This document shows, piece by piece, positions 54,538 to 62,560 of a stretch of 64,000 nucleotides of DNA. The stretch is from contig NZ_JAHTMR010000018.1 of assembly GCF_019200975.1 (NCBI RefSeq), positions 36,704-100,703 of the forward strand, read 5' to 3'. Under the pieces are notes generated by a model. It saw only the letters and a program-made list of their open reading frames with translations, was not told the DNA's origin and made no database searches. The number at the start of each line of letters is the position of its first letter. The stretch's first letter is position 1. A program made the translations under genes and the position numbers. The DNA comes from Pseudomonas sp. PD9R (GTDB lineage Bacteria > Pseudomonadota > Gammaproteobacteria > Pseudomonadales > Pseudomonadaceae).

Positions 54538-54575
54538 GGCTCGGGCTCGTATTTTCCAAAGGTAAGGTCGCGCAT
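54510..54575 (-). CDS. Possible 21-residue leader peptide overlapping the rhodanese start
   Basis: ATG at 54575 is preceded by a perfect GAAGGAGG, whereas the rhodanese ATG has only a weak site. The frame encodes MRDLTFGKYEPEPCLFLLEI plus Arg and stops 28 bases inside the rhodanese gene in a different frame. Translation of this short frame could deliver ribosomes to the rhodanese start. Confidence 0.4.
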   Translation of the reverse strand: MRDLTFGKYEPEPCLFLLEIR

Positions 54576-54791
54576 CGGGACTGATCCTCCTTCATGTCAG
54601 CCCGGCTGATAACCAACAATCAATGTTCTGAGCATAAACAAAATATAGTTTTAAGGCAGGGATATTGTTCGATGTTTGTATTGGTGTAATCCGTATTACA
54701 TAGGTCAATACTGCGGTTTACGTAGGGTATGGCGTGACATTTGTTCTGTCTAGCGCTATGTGTCTGCGGATTTAAAAAAGTATTTTGTACT

Positions 54792-54866
54792 GAACATATT
54801 TCCGTTTGGTTATTGGGCAATAAATATTTGGTATTTGGCGGGGTATTGCGCTACTCCCTATAGTGC
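54792..54866 (+). promoter_or_regulatory. Shared promoter module, copy 2
   Basis: Same orientation and block order as 38019-38092: GAACATA, TTGGTTAT, GGTATTTGG, CTCCCTATAGTGC. No intact plus-strand gene follows, so it may be a stranded promoter whose gene was lost, or an operator acting on the divergent rhodanese operon. Confidence 0.6.
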
Positions 54867-55243
54867 TCGCCGCTGGGAAGCTTATTGAAAGTCTCGACGA
54901 CGAGATGCCTTATCTAAGCCATCTGAGGTTTTCGAGGTGGCTCTCGTTGACATACTTCAGGTAGGCGTTGCCCAGCGTTTGTCTGGGTAGCCGGATTACC
55001 TGCTCGTGTCGTCCCTTACGACCTGACAGCCTTCCAACGGCTCTACGATGAAAGCCTTTCGACATCCCGGCGTGCAGCGGCTGCCCTCGGCCCTTGTTAC
55101 GACGGAGTAAGCCCTTTAGTTTCCTCTTCAAGCAGAATTTTGCGTCAAGCCGGAGTGACTGCTACGGGCCGATTTCTGCCGGGCACGGCCGAAATAGACC
55201 CGAAACAAGCGCTCAGCGATGGCTACAAAACTATGAATCTGAC
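54867..55243. other. Intergenic region, nothing assigned
   Basis: A minus-strand frame at 54910-55131 (ending TLGNAYLKYVNESHLENLRW) looks moderately protein-like but I recognise no family; otherwise no feature is seen. Confidence 0.35.
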
Positions 55244-55918
55244 CTATGGAGTCTGCAGGGATGCAGTGGCGTCGCTTGCCGGAAACCTCATCATCTGGGA
55301 GGGTTGATATTCGTAGGTCGAGGACAACACTTCGCTGAGTCGATCACCCAACAAGTTCCAAGCGCGTTTTTTCTCCTCGGCATAATCATGATGCAGGTAG
55401 TGGCGTCTCACCCGGGAGCCGGCCAGTACATGATTTTGACAGCGATCGATCACATCCAGGCTGACCCCCAAGGCCTGCATCAGGGTCGCGCCTGTGCGGC
55501 GCAGGTCATGCGGCGTCCAGTCACCGTTCTGGCCGTCGGCAAGCACCAGCGTATCGTCATGGCGACGTCGTGAAAGGGCTTTGCGGTTTTTGAATCGGGC
55601 CTGGCGGTCACCCACCTGCTTGCTCACCACTTTCACGTCCACATGCCCATCCTTCTGCTTGTTCGGAAAGCACCATTGGCCATGTCCAGTCAGCGTTTTC
55701 AAATCCTGAAAGAAGTGCAGGGCAACGGGTGAGAGGAAAACATGATGGTCTTGTTTCTTGCGCCGGCTGCCTTTGACGTTCCCGCTCGGGATGAACCAGG
55801 TATGGTTCTCCAGATCGACATTCTTCCATTCGGCCTGAAGCAGTTCGCCGATCTGGCATAACGTTCCCAAACAGATCCAAAGCGCAGGTTGGGCCTCTGG
55901 TTTCACGCTATAAAGCAC
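55244..55918 (-). pseudogene. P4-type tyrosine integrase, C-terminal remnant
   Basis: 224 codons of the catalytic domain (LGTLCQIGELLQAEWKNVDLEN, WCFPNKQKDGHVDVK, WTPHDLRRTGATLMQALG, SRVRRHYLHHDYAEEKKRAW). The H-x-x-R box and the tyrosine are present, but the first catalytic arginine of the usual CRIGELL is Gln22. The N-terminal arm-binding and core-binding domains are missing, so the protein cannot recombine. It marks the site of a former island, possibly the far end of the ICE-derived region. Confidence 0.88.
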
Positions 55919-56159
55919 ATACCGCTGATGTGGTCGGTCCAGACTCTTGGATTACACTGGATTAAAGTGCGCGCGGATGGTTCAGATGGCTTGCGGTTCT
56001 CGATACGCTCGGGCATTGCATCAAGATGATCCGGTCCGCAGATTGCCAGCTGCACATTAGAAGTACATAATCAAGTCCATCAGCGACACGCTAAACTATG
56101 GAAACCTCAAGCTTTCAATGATTTAGAGGATGAGTTATGATCCCGTCCGCTGCGCCATA

Positions 56160-56222
56160 TTCGGTAACCTGGAACACTGAACGCCAGGTCACCACAGAAA
56201 GCCCGCTTAATGCGGGTTTTTT
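56160..56222 (+). ncRNA. Candidate small RNA 3' end with terminator
   Basis: GGTAACCTGG pairs with CCAGGTCACC (one mismatch). Seven bases later comes CCCGC-TTAAT-GCGGG followed by six T residues. Two stacked stem-loops ending in a classic terminator, with no open frame upstream, suggest a small RNA. The 5' end is not defined and I cannot name a family. Confidence 0.4.
56201..56222 (+). terminator. Rho-independent terminator
   Basis: CCCGC stem, TTAAT loop, GCGGG stem, then TTTTTT on the plus strand. Confidence 0.75.
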
Positions 56223-56258
56223 GCTGTCTGGGGTTTGGCTTTCGTGCCCCCGTTCCCC

Positions 56259-56357
56259 GTAGGAGCGAGCTTTCTCGCGATGGCCGTCAACGATAACGCG
56301 TACTTGCTGGAAAAAACGCGACATTCTCGGGTCCAGCGAGAGCAAGCTCGCTCCTAC
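56259..56357. repeat. Inverted pair of Pseudomonas REP elements (REPIN)
   Basis: GTAGGAGCGAGCTTTCTCGC (56259-56278) and its near complement ending AGCTCGCTCCTAC (56336-56357) flank about 55 bases. The word GTAGGAGCGAGC is the hallmark of REP sequences in the fluorescens/putida group. Confidence 0.85.
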
Positions 56358-56421
56358 AGCGACCGCATTCGCTTGACTGATCGGCATAAACCTATGGATC
56401 GCTTTTTTCGTTTCCGAGGGT

Positions 56422-57558
56422 TTACTGCTCCGCGTTGCGGGCGTGGCGGTAATCGCTGACAGCTTCGTAAACGGCTTTGCGCAACCGATTGATGCCGCCG
56501 ATAGGGCGATGCACCTCAAGGCCAAACCACGGGTTGAACGACTGGTCGTCGCATTGCAGGTTCAATGCGGGCGTATCGAAGTCCTGGGCCGGCACCTTGA
56601 TTCGCGCCACGGTCTGGAAGGGCGAGTCGTGTTCACTCCACTCAATGCTGGTGTCTTCAATCGGCATGTACTTGTTTGCGTCCTGGCGCTGGATCTGCAG
56701 GACGAAACAGGCGGGCATCCGATCGGTCGACAGTTGTTGATTCAGCGCATTGCGCAGGAAGTTGGGCAGTTTCTGGTTTTGCGCCGGCAGCTCATAGCGT
56801 GGGCAGCTTTCCAAGTCAGGCATCACGCGAAACTTGGCATTGGCCTCACCGAATTTGTAGGGCGAGACCGAAAAATAAGTGGTCTGAGTCGGGCTTTGCG
56901 GGGCAGGGGACAGCGTCGCCAGCGCAATAAACAGGTGACGAAACTGCCAGTTACGCGGATCCCCGCCTGGAAAAAAGGCCATTAACTGTTTGCCATCCGC
57001 CTGGGCGGCGATGTTCTGGCGGTATTCAGCAACGTCGCTGACGAAAAAATTCGGATGGCTAAACATCACAAAGTCCTGTTCGCCTCTTTGTTGCCGATCG
57101 CCCAGCAGTTGTTTGCCCGGTACATCAAGCAGCTTGATCGCCATGCCCCGCGCATCGCGAATGCTGTCGAACTGCGGATAAGCATTACCGTTGGACAGAC
57201 GCATCGTCGCTTGCCAGGTTTTGCCGGGTTCGCTGAACACCCCCTGACGCAAATCACTCGCCAGTTCTGGCAGCACCTGGACTTCGGCTTGCACGCAGCC
57301 GTGGGCCTTGGCATGGGCATCGCGCAGATAGCGAGTGCTTTCGCGGTGCTGGTCGACGATGCGCACAGCGGTCTGAATGATGTCCTGGGTCATTGCAGCT
57401 TCACCGTCCGGAATCAGCTCTTGCGTCGATACCGGCCCGCGGTATTGCCAGGCAAACCACGCCGTGGCCAGCGCCCAGCCGAGCAGACCGAGGGCCAGCA
57501 ACCAAAGCAACGTTTTGCCCAGAAGAACGCCCAGGCGCAGCCAGAGGGTTTTCAGCAT
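56422..57558 (-). CDS. Membrane-anchored catalase-family protein
   Basis: 378 residues from the ATG at 57558 (AAGGA upstream). One N-terminal membrane helix (LGKTLLWLLALGLLGWALATAWFAW) precedes a catalase-like core: RDAHAKAHGCVQAEVQVLPEL, the FDSIRDARGMAIKLLDV segment and QDFVMFSHPNFFVSDVAEY. The C-terminal heme-tyrosine motif of true catalases is not evident, as in SrpA-like shortened members, so peroxidase activity is uncertain. It follows the di-heme cytochrome gene by about 28 bases, an arrangement common in pseudomonads; the pair may detoxify peroxides in the periplasm. Confidence 0.85.
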   Translation of the reverse strand: MLKTLWLRLGVLLGKTLLWLLALGLLGWALATAWFAWQYRGPVSTQELIPDGEAAMTQDIIQTAVRIVDQHRESTRYLRDAHAKAHGCVQAEVQVLPELASDLRQGVFSEPGKTWQATMRLSNGNAYPQFDSIRDARGMAIKLLDVPGKQLLGDRQQRGEQDFVMFSHPNFFVSDVAEYRQNIAAQADGKQLMAFFPGGDPRNWQFRHLFIALATLSPAPQSPTQTTYFSVSPYKFGEANAKFRVMPDLESCPRYELPAQNQKLPNFLRNALNQQLSTDRMPACFVLQIQRQDANKYMPIEDTSIEWSEHDSPFQTVARIKVPAQDFDTPALNLQCDDQSFNPWFGLEVHRPIGGINRLRKAVYEAVSDYRHARNAEQ

Positions 57559-57586
57559 GCGGAAATCCTTTTGCAAAGGGCGAGGG

Positions 57587-59398
57587 TCATGGCAAATGCG
57601 ACTCCAGCGGGCCGCCCAACACGTTCAAATACTCCAGCAGTGCCCAGCGCTCTTGCGGTTGCAGCAAGCGACCAATAACGCCGTTGCCAAGCTTGCCGGC
57701 ACGGAATTCGTGGCCGCTGTTGTGGTTGCCGGTCGTCCGCGTATCGAACAAAAAACCATTGGTAAAGGCTTCGGTACGATAGCCCAGGTGCCTCGGGTCG
57801 TATTCGAAGGTGCCTTTGTAGAAGGTGGTCGAGCGTTCATCCTGAGGCGAGAGTAATTGATAAAGACTTGGCACCGAACCATTGTGCAGAAAGGGTGCCG
57901 TCGCCCATACGCCCGCCAAGGGGCGCGCCTTGTAGGCACGCAATTCGCGGACGCCAATCGGCAAACCGAAGCCGTCCATGTCCGGCCGCTCGGCGGGAGT
58001 TACGCCAGTCTCGCGGTACGCTCGCTGGCTCACGAATGCCGTGACATAGGCCAGCCCTTTGGCCACGGACATTTGGCTCAGGTCGAGTGGCTCGGTCGGT
58101 TTGGGTTCAACGTCCAGTTGTTCCAGTTCCGCCTGGTTCCATTGCAGGGCCGTCAGGTCGAAGCGGTGGTCAGCGATATTGTTCGCCGCGCCGGGATCTG
58201 TACCGATGTAGTCCACCGGGAGCATTTTCAGGTGTTGCACATTACGCCCTTCGCCTTGGGTTGTGCGCGGTACATGGCAGCCGGCGCAATTTTCGTTGAA
58301 CAACGCGCGTCCTTTTGCGGCCAAGGGCTTGTCGATCACCCCCAGCAGGTTTTCCGGCCAGGCAGGCGGTTCGAGTCGTTGCAGGGTTTCTTCGATGAGA
58401 TGTAAATCGCGCACCCGCACGCTGGAGGGGTAACGATCGTCGCCCTTGAGAGGCTGGCCGTTGTTGTCGAAGAAGTTCAGCGTGGCGCCTACGCCCAAGG
58501 CTTCACCGATATTGCGGGCCATGGGTTGTTGCGCCGAGCCGTTCCACTGAACCCAATCGAACGTCCACATCTCCCACAACTGCGGATAGTCGACGGGAGC
58601 GTTGGCCACACGGTAATTGTCGGGGGAAATTGCGTCGCCGAAGCTGGCGTTGGCAATGCGCCCGAATGCGTCGGTACGTCCAGGCCCCTCTTCGGTTGGG
58701 TAGAGCCCGCGATGGCTATCGTTCCAGGCCACCTTTATAAAGCTGTCCAGCGAGGACTTGAATTCATTGCGCAGTTGCTGGCGACGGGCGTCGTAATCCT
58801 GGCCCAGCACCTGACGTGCGAAACGTTCGAATTTCCATGGGTTGTAGTAAGTCGAAACCAGACTTGCAACCAAGGCTTGTCCGAAACTTCCTCCTTGCAG
58901 TGTAGGAACGCTGGAAGGCAAAACATGCTGTGCTGATCCGCCGTCGATGCGTATGGCTTGACCTTTAAAACGCAGTTCTCCGGTGTGGCAGGCGGCGCAG
59001 GTAATGTCTAGAAACGTATCCGCACCCCGTGGATTCTGATGTCGGGCAAAGCCCACGGGAAGGTTGCCCGGGTTGTTCGGTGTGGTTTTCTGATTGGGGT
59101 CGATCAAAAATCCGAAACGCGCGAGGTACTCGGGAGAGGCGAATCGTTGTTGAGAGAAAGGCAGTTCGAGGGCAGTGAACCAGTCGTAGTGCAGGCCTTT
59201 GACCTGTGTGCCTTGCGGTGTGAAGTAGTAGGTATCACGGTCGGCATCGCTCCACTGTTCCAGGTAATGCACCTGCTGTGCGGGTGTCCAGAGCGGCAGT
59301 TTCGGGTTGGCGACGTAGTACAAAACCACGGCGAGGCCCAGGCCGAGCAACACTACAATAAGCATCAGCAAGCGGAATAAGAGGCGCAAGATGAACAT
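57587..59398 (-). CDS. Di-heme cytochrome c peroxidase-like protein
   Basis: 603 residues with an N-terminal membrane anchor (LLFRLLMLIVVLLGLGLAVVLYYV). Two CxxCH heme sites are visible: CAACH (Cys134-His138) and CAGCH around residue 370. It is larger than MauG or CcpA peroxidases and resembles RoxA/rubber-oxygenase-like and thiol-oxidoreductase-like di-heme proteins with peripheral extensions. It sits in the periplasm and probably reduces peroxide or oxidises a substrate with its catalase-like partner. Confidence 0.88.
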   Translation of the reverse strand: MFILRLLFRLLMLIVVLLGLGLAVVLYYVANPKLPLWTPAQQVHYLEQWSDADRDTYYFTPQGTQVKGLHYDWFTALELPFSQQRFASPEYLARFGFLIDPNQKTTPNNPGNLPVGFARHQNPRGADTFLDITCAACHTGELRFKGQAIRIDGGSAQHVLPSSVPTLQGGSFGQALVASLVSTYYNPWKFERFARQVLGQDYDARRQQLRNEFKSSLDSFIKVAWNDSHRGLYPTEEGPGRTDAFGRIANASFGDAISPDNYRVANAPVDYPQLWEMWTFDWVQWNGSAQQPMARNIGEALGVGATLNFFDNNGQPLKGDDRYPSSVRVRDLHLIEETLQRLEPPAWPENLLGVIDKPLAAKGRALFNENCAGCHVPRTTQGEGRNVQHLKMLPVDYIGTDPGAANNIADHRFDLTALQWNQAELEQLDVEPKPTEPLDLSQMSVAKGLAYVTAFVSQRAYRETGVTPAERPDMDGFGLPIGVRELRAYKARPLAGVWATAPFLHNGSVPSLYQLLSPQDERSTTFYKGTFEYDPRHLGYRTEAFTNGFLFDTRTTGNHNSGHEFRAGKLGNGVIGRLLQPQERWALLEYLNVLGGPLESHLP

Positions 59399-59658
59399 CC
59401 TTGTCGATTTATTGTTCCGTTATGCCTCGGCGTCCGGCAAGCAGCAAGTGGCCATTACGCCAGATGTTGTGGGATAGGGAGTCTGTCTCTGTGAGAGCCA
59501 GATGACAGAAGTTTCATCCCCTACATCCTGCAATGCGTTAAAACACCTGAACTTATCGGAAATCTCCGGCTCTCATGCCGGTAGCCATTGGTCGTGGCCG
59601 CCTGATAAGCTCGCGGCTTTACTCGATTGCCCTTTAGGCGCATGAACAAGGAAATAGC

Positions 59659-60372
59659 ATGAAACAGCATCGGTTGGCGGCGGCGGTGGCCCTGGTTAGC
59701 CTGGTACTTGCGGGTTGCGACTCGCAGACCAGCGTAGAGCTGAAAACCCCGGCGCAAAAAGCTTCCTACGGAATTGGCCTGAACATGGGCAAGAGCCTGG
59801 CTCAGGAAGGCATGGATGACCTGGATTCCAAAGCCGTGGCTCAGGGCATCGAAGATGCCGTCGGCAAGAAAGAACAGAAACTGAAAGACGAAGAACTGGT
59901 TGAAGCCTTCGCCGCGCTGCAAAAGCGTGCTGAAGAGCGTATGGCCAAGATGAGCGAAGAGTCGGCAGCTGCCGGCAAGAAATTCCTCGAAGAAAACGCC
60001 AAGAAAGCTGGCGTCGTGACCACCGCTTCGGGCTTGCAATACGAAGTGGAAAAGAAAGCCGATGGCGCTCAGCCTAAGCCGACTGACGTTGTCACCGTTC
60101 ACTACACTGGCAAGCTGACCAATGGCACCGTTTTCGACAGCTCCGTCGAGCGCGGCAGCCCGATTGATTTGCCAGTTAGCGGCGTGATTCCAGGTTGGGT
60201 TGAAGGTCTGCAACTGATGCACGTTGGCGAGAAGTACAAACTGTACATTCCTAGCGAACTGGCTTACGGCGCGCAAAGCCCAAGCCCGGCAATCCCGGCC
60301 AACTCGGTGCTGGTATTCGACCTGGAACTGCTGGCGATCAAAGACCCAGCTAAAGAAGACGCCGCCAAGTAA
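59659..60372 (+). CDS. FKBP-type peptidyl-prolyl isomerase lipoprotein
   Basis: 237 residues. The signal ends in the lipobox LVLAGC, so the protein is a lipoprotein. A helical dimerisation domain (KASYGIGLNMGKSLAQEG onward) leads to the FKBP domain (VVTVHYTGKLTNGTVFDSSVERG, VIPGWVEGLQLMHVGEKYKLYIPSELAYG). It is of the FklB/FkpA/Mip type and aids folding in the periplasm. A terminator-like hairpin follows. Confidence 0.95.
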   Translation: MKQHRLAAAVALVSLVLAGCDSQTSVELKTPAQKASYGIGLNMGKSLAQEGMDDLDSKAVAQGIEDAVGKKEQKLKDEELVEAFAALQKRAEERMAKMSEESAAAGKKFLEENAKKAGVVTTASGLQYEVEKKADGAQPKPTDVVTVHYTGKLTNGTVFDSSVERGSPIDLPVSGVIPGWVEGLQLMHVGEKYKLYIPSELAYGAQSPSPAIPANSVLVFDLELLAIKDPAKEDAAK

Positions 60373-60389
60373 TCAGCGTCTGCTTTAAA

Positions 60390-60419
60390 AACAACGCCTC
60401 GCTTATGCGGGGCGTTGTT
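60390..60419. terminator. Terminator after the FKBP gene
   Basis: AACAACGCC-TCGC-TTAT-GCGG-GGCGTTGTT forms a long stem, with an A-run on one side serving either direction. Confidence 0.65.
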
Positions 60420-60621
60420 GCATCTGGCGTCCGGTGTGGCTAAACAAAGCGAACAGATGCTGTAGGCTGGAGTCATAGCCTTTGTAGGACCGGTGCTAAC
60501 CGCGCCAGACCGCCAAGTCAATGAAATATTAGGTTTTTTTAGATGAGTAAAAAACGCCCGATCTAAGCTCAGCCCTTGTGTTACGGGGCTTTCAGCCGTG
60601 AAAAGCAGCTCTGTTCACAAG

Positions 60622-60646
60622 GTTATCCACAATTTGTGTGGATAAC
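60622..60646. promoter_or_regulatory. Inverted pair of consensus DnaA boxes
   Basis: GTTATCCACA-ATTTG-TGTGGATAAC: two perfect TTATCCACA boxes head to head, five bases apart, ending about seven bases before the ribosome site of the DUF1232 gene. They could bind DnaA in DNA or form a hairpin in the mRNA leader. Confidence 0.6.
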
Positions 60647-60664
60647 ATTTGCGCGGGAGGAATG

Positions 60665-61120
60665 ATGAAAACACCTTGGAATTTTGCTCGTTTCTTGCCA
60701 CTGGCCGGACGCCTGCTCGCACGTGGACGTTTGCCCACGTTGCTGTTTGCGGTGGCCAGTAAAGGCGCTGCTCAAGGTAATCGACTGGGCAAACTCAAGG
60801 ATGATCTACGCCTGTTGCAAGCGCTTTGTCTGGCGTACTGGCGCGGTGAATACCGTGCGATCAGCCCCAAGGCGTTGGTGTCGGTTGTGGCAGGTCTGAT
60901 GTATTTCCTCAGCCCAGTCGATGCCATCCCAGACTTCATTCCGGTATTTGGCATGCTCGATGACATCGCCGTGCTGGCCTGGCTGATGAAAGTCCTCGAC
61001 GATGAACTCAACGCCTTCCGGGCCTGGCGCAAACGCCAGTTGCCGGAGAAGCTCGCAGTGGTCGAGCGCCTGCCTGATAACCCTGAGCAACTTCAGCTTC
61101 AGGGACCGAAAAAAACCTGA
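60665..61120 (+). CDS. DUF1232 (YkvA-like) membrane protein
   Basis: 151 residues. The DUF1232 core is KALVSVVAGLMYFLSPVDAIPDFIPVFGMLDDIAVLAWLMKVL, with one or two membrane segments. Family members are small inner-membrane proteins of unknown role. GGGAGG lies just upstream; ATG at 60665 or 60662 may be used. An unusual DnaA-box palindrome lies in the leader. Confidence 0.85.
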   Translation: MKTPWNFARFLPLAGRLLARGRLPTLLFAVASKGAAQGNRLGKLKDDLRLLQALCLAYWRGEYRAISPKALVSVVAGLMYFLSPVDAIPDFIPVFGMLDDIAVLAWLMKVLDDELNAFRAWRKRQLPEKLAVVERLPDNPEQLQLQGPKKT

Positions 61121-61234
61121 GCTATTTCTGGATCATCCTTATATTCAAACCCCCCGCGACCGTGGCCGCTGTTAGGATTACACTTCTAGGGAAAAGTGCC
61201 GACTCGCTAAGTGTCGTTGTCCTACGGGGAAGTC

Positions 61235-61576
61235 ATGGATATTCAGATAATCACACGCGAAGGCGAGCCCGAGTACGCGGTTCTGCCATGGGCTCAATAT
61301 CAGGCTCTACTCAAAGCAGCAGGCATCAACGAAGCACCGTCGCGTCCGGCCGCAGCGCCTGTTGCGACAACCCAGGACCCGATTCTTCCAGGTCTTGATC
61401 AACTACGCAGTTTGCGCGAAGGGAAGGGCATCGCCATTGAGGCGCTCGCCCGCACGGTAGGCATCAGCCCGTCTTATCTGGCCATGATCGAAAGTGGCGA
61501 GCGTCTGCCCGACGCCGCGATTCGTCGCAGCCTGGCCTGGGAATTGACGGTGCCAGGGTGGAGGGATGAATCGTGA
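61235..61576 (+). CDS. XRE-family helix-turn-helix regulator
   Basis: 113 residues from the ATG at 61235 (GGGGA upstream). The N-terminal part, MDIQIITREGEPEYAVLPWA, resembles Phd/antitoxin-like segments. The C-terminal HTH reads LRSLREGKGIAIEALARTVGISPSYLAMIESGERLPDAAI. It could be an antitoxin-type repressor of its own operon. Its stop overlaps the next GTG start. Confidence 0.88.
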   Translation: MDIQIITREGEPEYAVLPWAQYQALLKAAGINEAPSRPAAAPVATTQDPILPGLDQLRSLREGKGIAIEALARTVGISPSYLAMIESGERLPDAAIRRSLAWELTVPGWRDES

Positions 61577-61944
61577 GCGTACGCATCAGTCGTCAACATT
61601 GGGACGGACTGTTGGGGGAGTTGGACCAGGCGCGTCGTCAGCGTCATCTCCTGACCTATCGAGCATTGCTGGAGCGTTTACAGCTTCCTACGCCAGCCAT
61701 GCAAACCCTGACTGCCGCACTTGAGCATCTGGCGGCTCTGGACGCCAAAGCCGAGCAGCCATTGCGCAGTTCGCTGGTAATCAGCCAGGGTGCCAGTCGC
61801 CTGCCACGCACCGGTTTTTTTGAATGTGTCGAGCGCCTCGGGAGATTCTCCGGGCCGTCCGATGGCGTTGCCGCCGCGTCCTGGCATGCCTCGGAAGTGG
61901 TGCGGGTATTCGAATACGAGTACCCCGAGTCGGCGGAAGCCTGA
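61573..61944 (+). CDS. Conserved protein of unknown function, coupled to the XRE regulator
   Basis: 123 residues from a GTG that overlaps the XRE stop (GTGA). The sequence is helical at first (RRQRHLLTYRALLERLQLPTPAMQTLTAALEHLAALDAK), and the second half carries FFECVERLGRFSG and SWHASEVVRVFEYEYP. No motif that I recognise. By position it might be the partner of the regulator; evidence for a toxin role is lacking. Confidence 0.7.
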   Translation: MSVRISRQHWDGLLGELDQARRQRHLLTYRALLERLQLPTPAMQTLTAALEHLAALDAKAEQPLRSSLVISQGASRLPRTGFFECVERLGRFSGPSDGVAAASWHASEVVRVFEYEYPESAEA

Positions 61945-62349
61945 GTGTTTTTGCGACTCAAGGCGCGGTCCAGTTACTGGCTGGCGCGTAGGCTGTTTCA
62001 CTGGCAATGGTTTGTGCGCCAGCCGCGTGGCTGGAGCTGGCTCGAAGGCCAGTTCGCCCGCATGGCAAACCTAGGTGATGTCGATGCCCAGAGCTTCTAC
62101 GGCCACATCCTGACTTTTCGTGGCGTGGGTTTGGGGGCTCGCGAAGAAGGTGTTCGCTTGCTACGTCTGGCGGCATTGGCCGGTGATGGCAAAGCCGCCT
62201 ATCAAGTGGGCGTGATCAGCCTGGCCGGGACGCCAAGCAAGGCGCCGGACCGGGCTGAAGCTGCGCGGTTCTGGAGCATTGCTGCGAAGGCCGGACATCC
62301 ATTGGCGCAGATCAAGTTGCAAGAGTTGGCATCCCGTCGTTCTGAATAA
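61945..62349 (+). CDS. Sel1-repeat protein
   Basis: 134 residues from a GTG directly after the previous stop. Sel1/TPR-like repeats are visible (GDVDAQSFYGHILTFRGVGLGAREEGVRLLRLAALAGDGKAAYQVGVISLAG, then AARFWSIAAKAGHPLAQIKLQELA). Such repeats scaffold protein contacts. It is the last gene of a three-gene operon ended by a strong terminator. Confidence 0.85.
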   Translation: MFLRLKARSSYWLARRLFHWQWFVRQPRGWSWLEGQFARMANLGDVDAQSFYGHILTFRGVGLGAREEGVRLLRLAALAGDGKAAYQVGVISLAGTPSKAPDRAEAARFWSIAAKAGHPLAQIKLQELASRRSE

Positions 62350-62370
62350 TTTTTGATTTTCTGACAGATC

Positions 62371-62411
62371 AACGCGGCGTAAGGCGAGACTCCTACGCCG
62401 CGTTTTCGTTT
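62371..62411 (+). terminator. Terminator after the Sel1 gene
   Basis: AACGCGGCGTA and TACGCCGCGTT make an 11-bp stem with a 12-base loop, followed by TTCGTTTT. Confidence 0.85.
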
Positions 62412-62512
62412 TAGCGAAACGCCCTACAGCAACATCATCCTTACCTGACTTCTTTCCTCGCTAATCCCCCGCAAAGTCCCTCGCGCCATTTTTCCTGTGC
62501 GAGGGATTGCTC

Positions 62513-62560
62513 ATGTTCGACCCGGTTTTTCAAGCGGCTTTTGACCTGTCGGTGGGTTGA
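62513..62560 (+). CDS. Possible 15-residue leader peptide before the RHS gene
   Basis: ATG at 62513 with GAGG upstream encodes MFDPVFQAAFDLSVG; its TGA overlaps the A of the RHS ATG. It could couple translation of the large gene. Confidence 0.4.
   Translation: MFDPVFQAAFDLSVG

Noticed and set aside
54792..54866. Sigma-54 promoter reading of TTGGCGGGGTATTGCGC
   Set aside because: The GG to GC distance is nine bases, not ten, and the equivalent position in the copy at 38 kb does not fit at all.
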